This document shows positions 16,543 through 25,429 of a stretch of 64,000 bases of DNA, piece by piece; the first letter of the stretch is position 1; every line of letters begins with the position of its first letter. The stretch covers positions 1 to 64,000 of the forward strand of contig CAVTFD010000016.1 of NCBI GenBank assembly GCA_963733945.1. Direction: 5' to 3'. The position numbers and the translations under genes were made by a program. The notes beneath the pieces were generated by a model. That model did not search any database. It saw nothing but the letters and a program-made list of their open reading frames with translations, and was not told where the DNA came from. This stretch comes from AP-15 sp963733945. Lineage in GTDB: Bacteria > Pseudomonadota > Alphaproteobacteria > ATCC43930 > CGMCC-115725.

Positions 16543-16841
16543 CGGGAGATCCTCCTCGCAATGTTTCGGCTCAACTGGGCAGATGCGGGCAAATGTAGGA
16601 GCGTGGCCGCGCGAAGTCCATCGGCGGTGGCGTCATGGCTGGTCCGATGGCCCTCGGAGCCTTTCGCGGCTCGTAGAGCGGGATTATTCGGCGCTGGCCC
16701 GAGGCCCGGCTGGTCTCTGAGGTCGGTCATCGCAAGGAATATATACGGCCACAGCGACGGCTGCGTGTTTGATGAGGCGATCGCGCCGAAACGTTGTATT
16801 GTTATGATGGATGACTGTCCCCGAGGGGAGATGGCGCGCGC
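16543..16841. promoter_or_regulatory. Divergent phaA/phaR intergenic region
   Basis: About 300 bases between two divergent genes, so it must hold both promoters. A locally AT-rich patch (16735-16810), including CGTTGTATTGTTATGATGG, is the likeliest place for the phaR promoter and a PhaR operator. I see no gene here, and no operator matches confidently by eye. Confidence 0.5.
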
Positions 16842-17483
16842 ATGAATACCCCGAACAGCGAAAAGCCCGGCGGCAGCAAGCCAGTGGTCGTGAAGAAATA
16901 CGCCAACCGGAGGCTCTACAACACCGCCACCAGCAGTTATGTCACCCTCGACGACCTCGCCAAGCTGATCAAGGAGGGCGGCGATTTTGTCGCTCATGAC
17001 GCGAAGACCGGCGAGGATATTACCCGCTCGGTGCTGACCCAGATCATCGTCGAGCAGGAGCAGAAGGGCCAAAATCTGCTGCCGATCAGTTTCCTGCGCC
17101 AGCTGATCGGGTTTTATGGGGACAGCATGCAGTTTTTGGTGCCGGGCTATCTCGAACAAGCGATGGTCGCCTTTGGCCGCAACCAGGAGCAGATGCGCAA
17201 AAGCCTGCAGGCGACGTTCGGCATCTTCCCGTTCGGGCAGTTCGAGGAGATGGGTAAGCAGAACATGGCGCTGTTCCAACGCGCGCTCGGCATGTTGGCT
17301 CCCTATGGCGCCGAGGAAAAGCCGCCGCAGGCCGATGGAGCGCCGATGGCCGATGGGACGCCAGCGGCCGGTGAGGATCCACGGCTGAAGCGGCTCGAAG
17401 CGCAGATCGACGCGCTGACCCGGCAGCTCGAGGTGCTGGGGCGGGATCGCGGTGAACCGCGGCCGTCGCCTAAGCAGGAATGA
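16842..17483 (+). CDS. phaR: Polyhydroxyalkanoate synthesis repressor PhaR
   Basis: PhaR senses polymer by binding granules and, when free, represses phasin genes and itself. The 213-residue protein starts with the conserved DNA-binding domain VVKKYANRRLYNTATSSYVT (about residues 15-35), followed by the accumulation-regulatory domains with LLPISFLRQLIGFYGDSMQ, and ends with a predicted short coiled coil (LKRLEAQIDALTRQLEVL). ATG 16842 has GAGGGGAGA upstream. Its last four bases overlap the trpF start. Confidence 0.95.
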   Translation: MNTPNSEKPGGSKPVVVKKYANRRLYNTATSSYVTLDDLAKLIKEGGDFVAHDAKTGEDITRSVLTQIIVEQEQKGQNLLPISFLRQLIGFYGDSMQFLVPGYLEQAMVAFGRNQEQMRKSLQATFGIFPFGQFEEMGKQNMALFQRALGMLAPYGAEEKPPQADGAPMADGTPAAGEDPRLKRLEAQIDALTRQLEVLGRDRGEPRPSPKQE

Positions 17484-18121
17484 GCGTCGCCGCGAAGATT
17501 TGCGGGCTTTCGAGCGATGCGGCAGTAGCCGCCGCTGTCGACGGCGGGGCCGCCTATCTCGGTTTTGTGTTCTACCCGCCGAGCCCGCGCGCGGTGACGC
17601 CGGAGCGAGCGGCGCAGCTCTGCGCCGCAGTTCCTGCCGGAATTGCTCGTGTCGGACTGTTCGTCGACGCCGACGATGAAATGATCGCGGCCATGCTCGC
17701 TGCGGCGCCGATCGACATCCTGCAGTTCCACGGCAGCGAGAGCCCGCGGCGGGTCGCCGAGGCCAAGCTGCGATTTGATCGTAAAGTGATGAAGGCGGTG
17801 CCGATTGCCGGCGCGAACGACCTCTCCCGCGCGGAACCCTATCAGACCGCCGCCGACCTTCTGCTGTTCGATGCAAAGCCACCCCGGCCCGATGCGTTGC
17901 CTGGCGGCAACGGCCTGGCCTTCGACTGGCGGCTGATCGCCGGCCGAGAGTGGCGGCTTCCGTGGATGCTGTCGGGCGGGCTGACCACCGAAATTTTGCC
18001 GGAGGCGGTGCATATCTCGGGTGCCGCCCTGGTCGACGTTTCCTCCGGCGTTGAAAGCCGTCCCGGCGAAAAGGCTCCCGATAAAATTCGTGCCTTTCTC
18101 GCCGCCGCCCACGCGCTCTAG
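17480..18121 (+). CDS. trpF: Phosphoribosylanthranilate isomerase
   Basis: TrpF converts phosphoribosylanthranilate to the ribulose form in tryptophan synthesis. The 213-residue TIM barrel has the active-site Cys in KICGL, the catalytic Asp in FDAK, and phosphate-binding SGGL and DVSSGVE. The start overlaps the phaR stop by 4 nt (ATGA), so translation of this biosynthetic gene is coupled to a storage-polymer regulator. It is followed by trpB and trpA. Confidence 0.95.
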   Translation: MSVAAKICGLSSDAAVAAAVDGGAAYLGFVFYPPSPRAVTPERAAQLCAAVPAGIARVGLFVDADDEMIAAMLAAAPIDILQFHGSESPRRVAEAKLRFDRKVMKAVPIAGANDLSRAEPYQTAADLLLFDAKPPRPDALPGGNGLAFDWRLIAGREWRLPWMLSGGLTTEILPEAVHISGAALVDVSSGVESRPGEKAPDKIRAFLAAAHAL

Positions 18122-18218
18122 TGTTCAGTCGCAAACGCAGGGTTCACCTTGTCATGGTCGTGCTTGACCCGGCCAAGCAAGCCGCCGAGTGCAGAGATTC
18201 TCGCGGAAAGGAAGGGTG

Positions 18219-19430
18219 ATGCGAGTCCCGAATAGTTTTCGCGGCGGGCCCGACGAGCGCGGCCATTTCGGCATCTATGGCGGGCGATTTGTCGCCGAGA
18301 CCTTGATGCCGCTGGTGCTCGCGGTCGAGGCGGCCTATGACGAGGCGCAGCGCGACCCAGGCTTTCAGCGCGAGCTCGATTATTACCTCGAATATTATGT
18401 CGGGCGGCCGAGCCCGCTTTATTTCGCCGAGCGGCTGACCCGGCATTTCGGCGGCGCCAAGCTCTATCTGAAGCGCGACGAGCTCAACCATACCGGCGCG
18501 CACAAGATCAACAACGTGCTGGGCCAGGTGCTGTTGGCGCGACGGATGAAAAAGCGCCGCATCATCGCTGAGACCGGGGCCGGCCAGCACGGGGTCGCGA
18601 CCGCAACGGCCTGCGCGCTGTTTGACTTGCCCTGCGTCGTCTATATGGGCGCCACCGACATCGAGCGGCAAAAGCCCAATGTCTTCCGCATGAAACTGCT
18701 CGGCGCCGAGGTAGTGCCGGTGCATTCCGGCACGGCGACCCTGAAGGACGCGATGAACGAGGCATTGCGCGACTGGGTCGCCCATGTCGACGACACGTTC
18801 TACGTGATCGGTACGGTCGCCGGGCCGCACCCCTATCCGGCGATGGTGCGCGACTTCCAATCGGTGATCGGTCATGAGACCCGCGCCCAGCTGGAGCAGG
18901 CCGAAGGCCGTCTGCCCGATACGCTCGTCGCCTGCATCGGCGGCGGCTCGAATGCGATGGGACTGTTTCACCCGTTTCTCGACGAGCCCGCGGTGGCGAT
19001 GATCGGCGTCGAGGCCGGCGGCCATGGCATCGAGACCGGGATGCACGCGGCATCCCTGAACGGCGGTCAACCGGGGGTCCTGCACGGCAACCGCACCTAC
19101 CTGTTGCAGGACGCGGATGGACAGATCCGCGACGCGCATTCGATTTCGGCCGGTCTCGATTATCCGGGCATCGGTCCCGAGCATGCCTGGCTACACGATC
19201 TGGGCCGGGTCCAATATGTGTCGATCACCGACCGCGAGGCGCTCGAGGCGTTTCAGCTGTCGAGCCGGCTCGAAGGGATCATCCCGGCGCTCGAGCCGGC
19301 GCACGCGCTTGCCCATGTCGCCAAGATCGCGCCCACCTTGCCGCGCGACCATTTGATCGTGATGAACATGTGCGGGCGCGGCGACAAGGATATCTTTGCC
19401 GTCGCCGAGCATCTGGGGGTTGGGCTGTGA
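18219..19430 (+). CDS. trpB: Tryptophan synthase beta chain
   Basis: TrpB joins indole and serine to make tryptophan using PLP. The 403-residue sequence has the PLP lysine in HTGAHKINN, the glycine loop GGGSNAMG and the late GRGDKD motif. ATG 18219 is chosen because AAGGAAGGG lies just upstream; a GTG at 18189 would add an unconserved N-terminus. The stop overlaps the trpA start by 4 nt. A gap of about 100 nt separates it from trpF. Confidence 0.97.
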   Translation: MRVPNSFRGGPDERGHFGIYGGRFVAETLMPLVLAVEAAYDEAQRDPGFQRELDYYLEYYVGRPSPLYFAERLTRHFGGAKLYLKRDELNHTGAHKINNVLGQVLLARRMKKRRIIAETGAGQHGVATATACALFDLPCVVYMGATDIERQKPNVFRMKLLGAEVVPVHSGTATLKDAMNEALRDWVAHVDDTFYVIGTVAGPHPYPAMVRDFQSVIGHETRAQLEQAEGRLPDTLVACIGGGSNAMGLFHPFLDEPAVAMIGVEAGGHGIETGMHAASLNGGQPGVLHGNRTYLLQDADGQIRDAHSISAGLDYPGIGPEHAWLHDLGRVQYVSITDREALEAFQLSSRLEGIIPALEPAHALAHVAKIAPTLPRDHLIVMNMCGRGDKDIFAVAEHLGVGL

Positions 19431-20254
19431 GCCGGATCGAAAAGCGCTTTGCGGCAATGCGCGAGGAGGGACGCGCCGGGCTCGTCGCCTACCTGACCGC
19501 GGGCGACCCCGATCGCGACACCTCGGCCCGGCTGTGTGGTGGCCTGGCCGCCGCGGGAGCCGACCTGATCGAGATCGGCATGCCGTTCTCCGACCCGATG
19601 GCCGATGGTCCGGCAATCCAGGAGGCGGGCCAGCGCGCGTTGAAGGCGGGGATGACCTTGCGCGGCACCCTGGCGATGGTGCGCGCGCTGCGCAGCAGGG
19701 ACGAAGCGACCCCGATTGTTTTGATGGGCTACTACAACCCAATCTATCGCTACGGCGCCGAGAGTTTCGTGGGCGACGCGCTCGATGCCGGGGTCGACGG
19801 GGTCATCGTGGTTGATCTGCCGCCCGAGGAGGACGAGGAACTGAACCTTCCGGCGCGCGCTGCCGGTCTCGACGTCATCCGACTGGCGACGCCGACCAGC
19901 GATCGGGTCCGCCTGCCTCGGATCGTCGAGCGCGCCAGCGGCTTCATCTATTACGTGGCGATTGCCGGGATCACGGGCACGCGCTCGGCGGATACCGCCG
20001 CGGTTGCCACCGCGGTCGCCCGGTTGCGGCGGTTTACACCGCTGCCGGTCGCGGTCGGGTTTGGCATCAAGAACCCGCAGCAAGCTGCCGCAGTCGCGCG
20101 AGCGGCCGACGCCGCGGTTGTGGGTTCGTCGCTCGTCCAGCGCCTCGCCGTCAATCTCGACCATGAGGGTCGCGCCAAGCCGGGTCTTGTCGACGCCGTG
20201 CTCGCCGATGTCCGCGCTTTGGCCGAGGCGGTGCGCGGGGGGCGGGTGCTGTAA
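19427..20254 (+). CDS. trpA: Tryptophan synthase alpha chain
   Basis: TrpA cleaves indole-3-glycerol phosphate and passes indole to TrpB. The 275-residue TIM barrel begins SRIEKRFAAMREEGRAGLV after a GTG start at 19427 that overlaps the trpB stop. The catalytic Glu is in DLIEIGMPFSDPMADG, the catalytic Asp in GVIVVDLPPEE, and the phosphate loop is GFGIKNP. The accD-folC genes that often follow trpA in alphaproteobacteria are absent here. Confidence 0.97.
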   Translation: MSRIEKRFAAMREEGRAGLVAYLTAGDPDRDTSARLCGGLAAAGADLIEIGMPFSDPMADGPAIQEAGQRALKAGMTLRGTLAMVRALRSRDEATPIVLMGYYNPIYRYGAESFVGDALDAGVDGVIVVDLPPEEDEELNLPARAAGLDVIRLATPTSDRVRLPRIVERASGFIYYVAIAGITGTRSADTAAVATAVARLRRFTPLPVAVGFGIKNPQQAAAVARAADAAVVGSSLVQRLAVNLDHEGRAKPGLVDAVLADVRALAEAVRGGRVL

Positions 20255-20781
20255 TTCGTGGATAGTTCGCGCTGATCGGGCGGGACTGATGGGTTTTCTT
20301 TTGAAATTGCCGCCGCGGCAGATGTGGATGTAAGAGGCGATCGATAGCGGCAAGCGCGCCTATGATGCGTCGCTGGGCTCCGCTCTTTGTTACTGGCTCC
20401 GCTCTTCGTTACTGGATGATCCGCCCCTCAATGCCCGTTGTTGTGTCGGTGGGCCAAGGCGGCGTCAGCCCCAGCGACACACCTTAAGCTTAAAACATCG
20501 TTGCTGGCTAGGTTAACCATAGATATTTCTAAATTAACTATTATTATTGTGGAAGAATTATTCAATTTCGACGTAATTCAAAGCGCAGCGGCAGAAAGTC
20601 GATGTTCGCGCTCAACCTGACGGGGTATCGTCGAGGGGCGGTCACGGATACGGCGGGCTTAGCCGCGATCGAAGCGATTGGGCCGGAATCATGCACGCTA
20701 TGCAGCGACACGAGAACAAGGCCGCGGCTGCCCACCGCGTGCGGTTGGTTTGGACATTCGCGATCGGCGAACGGGGGACCG
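20255..20781. other. Intergenic region between trpA and sciP
   Basis: About 530 bases. It holds a tandem repeat (20376-20413) and then an AT-rich block (about 20480-20600) containing TTAAGCTTAA and two GTTAAC/ATTAAC sites. The block probably carries sciP regulation. TTAA pairs are present, but not at the 7-base spacing of a full CtrA site. Confidence 0.5.
20376..20413. repeat. Tandem 19-nt direct repeat
   Basis: GGCTCCGCTCTTTGTTACT at 20376-20394 is followed without a gap by a copy with one mismatch (C for T) at 20395-20413. The unit is not a multiple of a codon and lies outside genes. Confidence 0.8.
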
Positions 20782-21063
20782 ATGGACCTTCGCGCCGTGG
20801 CTGATCCGGCCTGTCCAATGCCCGAGCTGCCGCCTCCCGACGTCAAACGGTGGACGTTCCGCCGCAAAGCAGCGGTCGTGACCGCCGTGGCGAACGACGT
20901 GCTCACTCGTGAGGAAGCATGCCGCCGCTACCAGCTCTCGGAAGAGGAGTTCCTCAGTTGGCAGCAGGCGTTCGAATCCCACGGGTTGCCGGGTCTGCGC
21001 TCGACCAGACTACAGCAATACCGCGGCGCCGGCTCAAGCCGGAGCGATAGGTCGGATCGTTGA
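20782..21063 (+). CDS. sciP: SciP/DUF1153 family CtrA-inhibitory regulator
   Basis: SciP is a small helix-turn-helix protein that blocks CtrA-activated transcription in the alphaproteobacterial cell cycle. The 93-residue product contains the family core LPPPDVKRWTFRRKAAVV, the helix segment LTREEACRRYQLSEEEFLSW and the ending STRLQQYR. ATG 20782 gives the family's usual length; the longer open frame upstream is not conserved. It is a single gene with an AT-rich upstream region. Confidence 0.9.
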   Translation: MDLRAVADPACPMPELPPPDVKRWTFRRKAAVVTAVANDVLTREEACRRYQLSEEEFLSWQQAFESHGLPGLRSTRLQQYRGAGSSRSDRSDR

Positions 21064-21075
21064 AATGGAGGCTGA

Positions 21076-22362
21076 TCAAGGCCCCGCTGCAGTACTCGGT
21101 TGTCGCGCTGCCTGGCCGCCAGGCGCATAGCCCTTTACCGTTCGCCGGCCCCGAAAGGCGATTGTGGCCACCATTGTCGTAAGCGCCACGGCGATGAGGG
21201 GTCCGGCCGGGAAATGCAAATGTGCGGCAATCCCGCGTGGATTGAGGCTTAGAACATAAAGCCCGGCAAGCGCCACTTTCCCCGATTCCGGCAGACAATA
21301 TTTCGCCTCGCCGCGCAGCAGCCAGGCAGAGGCGATCCCCGCCAATACGAGATCATAGAACAGCGCCAGCGGGACAGCGACGAGCGCGGCCGAAACGAGG
21401 CTCGCCGCGCGGATGGGCAGCGGCAAGCCGCGGCGCCAGACCCAAGCAACAAAACCGGCGGCCGCTACGGTCGCGCCGGCCTGCACGATTCCGGCGAGGG
21501 TTCCTGTGGCACCGAGCAACATTGCCGCCCCGAACGGGGTTACAAAGCCGCCGAACGGGATTCGCCCGGAGGCGTAGACAGCCTGAGAACCCATCGCCGC
21601 CGTCAGGAACGCGTGCCACGTCGGCCAACCATAAACGACCAGCGACAACAGGCAGAGGGCGGCAGCAGAGGCGAAGGCAGCAGCAAAGGCGCGCCATCGA
21701 CCGCCAGCGGCGAGCGCGATCGGGACCAGCAGGGCAAAATGCGGCTTGACGCACAATGCTCCAAACAAAAGGCCCGCAACCGCCGGTCGCCGATCAATGA
21801 GCAGCGTTGCCGCTCCGAACAGCCCTGCGGTCAAAAATCCGTTCTGTCCTAGGCCAATAGTCCAAAGTACTGGCGGAAAGGCGAGCAGCGGCACCAGAAT
21901 CGCCACACTGCGTTCGGCTAGGATACTGCGCAGAACAAGAATATAGAGCCCGAAGGTCATCGCTTCAAAGACAACGAATGCGGTCAGATAAGGCAAGCGC
22001 GCGAGGACGCCGCACAGGAGCAAGAAAACCGGGGGATAATAATAAAAGTTATAGACGATCCCGGGTTTTGTTGCCCGTTCTTCGGCGGCATAGTGCGCGT
22101 CTCTATTGTAGGCGAGCTCCGGCGTCCCAACATCGGCTAAACTTCCGGCGGCGTAAAAGCTTACGAAATCGGTGCTCGTCGGCTTCGGCAGTGGGACGAT
22201 TAGGCCGTACGAGCCTGCGGCCAGGAACAGGAAAAGAGCGATTTCGACCGCCAATAGAATACCGCAGAGGCGGGAGACAAGCCGACTGTCCAGCAATTGG
22301 GCGCGGCCCGGGGCCGTGGTCGGCTCGGGTAGGACACGTTTCAAGCGATATGTGTCAGACAT
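21076..22362 (-). CDS. GT87 / DUF2029 family integral membrane glycosyltransferase
   Basis: A polytopic membrane protein with about ten hydrophobic segments and the GT87 features STDFVSFYAAGSLA after the first helix, YYYPPVFLLLCG, and IGLGQNGFLTAGLFG. Family members include mannosyltransferases that use polyprenyl-phosphate sugars at the membrane. ATG 22362 (MSDTYRL) is my choice; ATG 22446 would add 28 residues and neither has a strong ribosome site. It lies beside three Flp pilin genes on the same strand. The acceptor is unknown. Confidence 0.78.
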   Translation of the reverse strand: MSDTYRLKRVLPEPTTAPGRAQLLDSRLVSRLCGILLAVEIALFLFLAAGSYGLIVPLPKPTSTDFVSFYAAGSLADVGTPELAYNRDAHYAAEERATKPGIVYNFYYYPPVFLLLCGVLARLPYLTAFVVFEAMTFGLYILVLRSILAERSVAILVPLLAFPPVLWTIGLGQNGFLTAGLFGAATLLIDRRPAVAGLLFGALCVKPHFALLVPIALAAGGRWRAFAAAFASAAALCLLSLVVYGWPTWHAFLTAAMGSQAVYASGRIPFGGFVTPFGAAMLLGATGTLAGIVQAGATVAAAGFVAWVWRRGLPLPIRAASLVSAALVAVPLALFYDLVLAGIASAWLLRGEAKYCLPESGKVALAGLYVLSLNPRGIAAHLHFPAGPLIAVALTTMVATIAFRGRRTVKGYAPGGQAARQPSTAAGP

Positions 22363-22458
22363 GTTTCCGGCGGCGCCGATTTCGAGCGAGCGCAGCGGGT
22401 CATATGGGCCAGCCGACGCACGAACGATCGAGCGCCGGCCGGTCATGGATCTGCCGTT

Positions 22459-22620
22459 TCAGACGCTGCCGGCAATATTGTTGAAGATCGTGCTCAGGCT
22501 ACTGCCGAGCAAACTCCACGCGGCGATGCAGACCACCGCGACCAGAGCCGCGATCAACCCGTATTCGATAGCGGTTACTCCAGCATCATCCGGTATATAC
22601 CTTAAGATCATTTCGTGCAT
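22459..22620 (-). CDS. Flp/Fap-type pilin, copy 1
   Basis: A 53-residue prepilin. The leader MHEMILRYIPDDAG ends in the prepilin-peptidase site G|VTAIEYG, with Glu at +5 and Tyr at +6, followed by one hydrophobic helix LIAALVAVVCIAAWSLLG. A ribosome site AGGAGA precedes ATG 22620. Flp pilins polymerise into Tad adhesion pili. The body is almost identical to the pilin at 23156-23317, while the leader differs. No tad or cpa assembly genes lie in the window. Confidence 0.9.
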   Translation of the reverse strand: MHEMILRYIPDDAGVTAIEYGLIAALVAVVCIAAWSLLGSSLSTIFNNIAGSV

Positions 22621-22841
22621 GGTGACCTTCTCCTGGAGCTACGTCGTGGATAGTGTCGCGTAAAGAGCTTGATCAAAGCTTAATCACCGGCCGTGTCGAC
22701 GCGCGATGCGGAGACGCGGTTCGCGCTCGGTGTTGCGCATCGGCGGTCACCAAAAGCCCAGCCGACTAGCCCGAGGCCGATTTGGCATTGATCAACGGAA
22801 TATCCGGGACGGCCAGTCGGGGGTCCACTCGGCGCTCGGCC

Positions 22842-23006
22842 TCAGAACCCGCTGAGCACTGGGCCAAACAGGAGGCCGCTGACCGAAGTGCCCAAGGTTG
22901 TCACTATGGCGACGATCGCAATCGCCACCAGTCCCGCAATGAATGCGTATTCGATTGCCGTGACGCCCGACTCGTTGCGAGCAAGTTTCTTAATCGATAC
23001 GAGCAC
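22842..23006 (-). CDS. Flp/Fap-type pilin, divergent copy 2
   Basis: A 54-residue prepilin from a GTG start (23006), with leader LVSIKKLARNESG, processing site G|VTAIEYA and hydrophobic helix FIAGLVAIAIVAIVTTLG. The tail SVSGLLFGPVLSGF differs from its two neighbours. No clear ribosome site precedes the GTG, so the exact start is uncertain; an earlier GTG at 23069 would give an atypically long leader. Confidence 0.78.
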   Translation of the reverse strand: MLVSIKKLARNESGVTAIEYAFIAGLVAIAIVAIVTTLGTSVSGLLFGPVLSGF

Positions 23007-23155
23007 TTCGCGGCAGAGCTGACCTCGCCTAAACTGCGGTCGGCCGTTCGGCACAGCGGTGGGGGCCACATCGCCTCTGAGATTTGCAGTGAGGTGGGGG
23101 GTCAGCGCTGGACGCCGCCGGGCGTTACCTGACGACGGCTGGCGTCGTGCTCGGC

Positions 23156-23317
23156 TCAGACGCTACCGGCGATATTGTTGAAGGTGGTGCTGAGATGGCT
23201 GCCGAGCAAACTCCACGCGGCGATGCAGACGACTGCGACGAGAGCCGCAATCAGCCCGTACTCGATGGCCGTGACTCCAGCATTATCCTTGACTAATCTA
23301 GCGTAAAGGGTACGCAT
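23156..23317 (-). CDS. Flp/Fap-type pilin, copy 3
   Basis: A 53-residue prepilin with leader MRTLYARLVKDNAG, site G|VTAIEYG, and the same helix and C-terminus (NNIAGSV) as copy 1 with two substitutions in the mature part. AAGGAG lies upstream of ATG 23317. The high DNA similarity to 22459-22620 indicates a recent duplication around copy 2. It lies 74 nt downstream of recQ on the same strand; the AT-rich gap may carry the pilin promoter. Confidence 0.91.
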   Translation of the reverse strand: MRTLYARLVKDNAGVTAIEYGLIAALVAVVCIAAWSLLGSHLSTTFNNIAGSV

Positions 23318-23391
23318 CGGGTTCTCCTTGGTTTAAATCTCGCGCAGGCTGCGATAAAATCCTTGATGATATGTTAAGCGACCGACGATCT

Positions 23392-25254
23392 TCATTCTGT
23401 CGTTGCCGCGACGACGGCGATGACGGCGCTGCTGTAGCGTTTGAGCTTGCTGCGGCCGATCCCAGGGATTTCGCCCAGCGCGGTCGGCGAGGCCGGCCGG
23501 TGGCGCGCGATCTCCATCAGCGTCGTATCGTGAAAGATCACGTAGGGCGGTAACTCCTGGCGGCGCGCCTCTTCCAGTCGCCAGGCGCGCAATGCCTCCC
23601 ACAAACTCTGCGCAGCAGGGTCGAGACCAGCGGCCACCGACGCCGATTTTTGGTCCCGCGAGCGAGCCTTCTGCCCTCGCTGGCCCGGATCGAGGCGGAA
23701 ATGCACGGTTTTGCTGCCGCGCAGGATTTCTGCTGCCGCCGGAGCCAGCGAGAGACCGCCATGTCCCCCGAGATCGGGTATGATGAACCCCTGCGCGACC
23801 AGTTGACGGAAGACCGAAAGCCAACCTCGGCGGTCGAGTTCGGTACCGATGGCAAAGGTCTTCAGCCGATCATGTCCGAGCCGCTTGATCCGCTCGCTGT
23901 CGGCGCCGAGCAATACATCGACGAGGTAATGCGCGCCAAAGCGCTGCCCGGTCCGGTAGACCGCGGAGAGCGCCTTTTGCGCGGCGATGGTTCCCTCCCA
24001 GCTCGCGGCCGGCTCGCGGCAGTTGTCGCAGTTACCGCAGGGCGGATGGTCGCGCTCACCGAAATAGCCGAGCAACACCTGCCGCCGGCAGGAGAGCGTC
24101 TCGCAATAGCCGATCAGCGCCTCGATCTTCTGCCGTTCGATGCGGCGCTGACGTTCGGCCGCATCGCCCGCGTCGATCAGCCGCAGCAGGTTCATGACGT
24201 CTGATATGCCGTAGCTCATCCACGCATCGGCCGGCAGTCCGTCGCGCCCAGCGCGGCCGGTTTCCTGATAATACGCTTCGAGGTTTTTTGGCGCGTCGAG
24301 ATGGGCGACAAAGCGGACATTGGGCTTGTCGATTCCCATGCCGAAGGCGATCGTCGCCGCGACGACGACGCCCTCCTCGCGCAGAAAACGCTCCTGGTTG
24401 CGCTCGCGCGTCGCGCCGTCGAGACCGGCATGATAGGTCAGCGCCGTGCGCCCGCGCGCAGCGAGCCAGCTCGCAGTTTCCTCAGCCGCTTTGCGGGTGA
24501 AGCAGTAGACGATCCCGGCATCGGCCGGATGATCGGCAGCGAGAAATTGCCAAAGCTGCTCGAGCGGGCTGCGCTTGGCGACGATGCGGTAAAACAGGTT
24601 CGGCCGGTCGTAGCCGGCAGCGAAAACCGGGGCGCGGTCGAGCCCGAGCTGGGCGATGATGTCCTGCCGCGTCGGCGCGTCCGCGGTAGCGGTCAGCGCC
24701 AGCAATGGCACGGCCGGAAAGCGCTGTTTGAGGATCGACAATCGCTGGTATTCGGGACGGAAATCATGGCCCCATTGTGAAATGCAATGCGCCTCGTCGA
24801 TGGCGAAGAGAGAGAGCCGGGAACGTCCGAGCAGATCGAGGCAGCGTGGGGTCATCAGCCGTTCGGGCGACACATAAAGCAGGTCGAGCCCGCCGGCGCT
24901 GACCGCATGTTCGATCTCGGCCGCCTCAATCGGCGACAGCCGCGAGTTTAGCGCGGCTGCTCTGACGCCTGCCTGCCGAAGCGCATCGACCTGGTCCTTC
25001 ATCAATGCGATCAGTGGTGAGACAACTACGCCCAGCCCCGGGCGCAGCAGAGCCGGGACTTGGTAGCATAGTGACTTACCGCCGCCGGTCGGCATCAGTA
25101 CGACCGCGTCGCCGCCGGCTGCGACCTGCTCGATTACTGCCCGTTGGGAACCACGGAAAGTGGTGAATCCAAAGACTTCGCGCAGGACGCTTTCGGGGGT
25201 GCGCCTCGGGCCGGTCGGATTCTGCTCAGAATTTACTGCCCGCGTCTCGGGCAT
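23392..25254 (-). CDS. recQ: ATP-dependent DNA helicase RecQ
   Basis: RecQ unwinds DNA 3' to 5' and acts in recombinational repair. The 620-residue protein has Walker A PTGGGKS at residues 55-61, DEAH at 153-156, the aromatic-rich loop HCISQWGHDFRPEY, helicase domain 2 with QETGRAGRDG, the zinc-binding cysteines (CETLSCRRQ and CGNCDNC), an RQC winged helix and a C-terminal HRDC domain. It lacks any large deletion. Confidence 0.96.
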   Translation of the reverse strand: MPETRAVNSEQNPTGPRRTPESVLREVFGFTTFRGSQRAVIEQVAAGGDAVVLMPTGGGKSLCYQVPALLRPGLGVVVSPLIALMKDQVDALRQAGVRAAALNSRLSPIEAAEIEHAVSAGGLDLLYVSPERLMTPRCLDLLGRSRLSLFAIDEAHCISQWGHDFRPEYQRLSILKQRFPAVPLLALTATADAPTRQDIIAQLGLDRAPVFAAGYDRPNLFYRIVAKRSPLEQLWQFLAADHPADAGIVYCFTRKAAEETASWLAARGRTALTYHAGLDGATRERNQERFLREEGVVVAATIAFGMGIDKPNVRFVAHLDAPKNLEAYYQETGRAGRDGLPADAWMSYGISDVMNLLRLIDAGDAAERQRRIERQKIEALIGYCETLSCRRQVLLGYFGERDHPPCGNCDNCREPAASWEGTIAAQKALSAVYRTGQRFGAHYLVDVLLGADSERIKRLGHDRLKTFAIGTELDRRGWLSVFRQLVAQGFIIPDLGGHGGLSLAPAAAEILRGSKTVHFRLDPGQRGQKARSRDQKSASVAAGLDPAAQSLWEALRAWRLEEARRQELPPYVIFHDTTLMEIARHRPASPTALGEIPGIGRSKLKRYSSAVIAVVAATTE

Positions 25255-25429
25255 CCGCCACCTCGCCGCGAAATTCCGCCCATTGCGTCGGATGCAGGGC
25301 GGGTTTGCGTGTGATAGTCTGTCGCCCGCGCGCTAGCGCTACAACCTTGTATCGGTAAACGCAATTTCGATCGATCTCCTTCAGCCTGACGGGGCCATCG
25401 GCAGCCGGGAGCCCGGCAAGCGAGGTGAG

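Noticed and set aside
20484..20537. CtrA binding sites before sciP
   Set aside because: TTAA half-sites occur, but the gaps between them are 2 or about 17 bases rather than the required 7, so no full site can be claimed.
20965..20985. tRNA-like TTCGAATCCC motif
   Set aside because: It lies inside the conserved sciP coding sequence (QQAFESHGLPGL), with no acceptor stem or anticodon arm around it.
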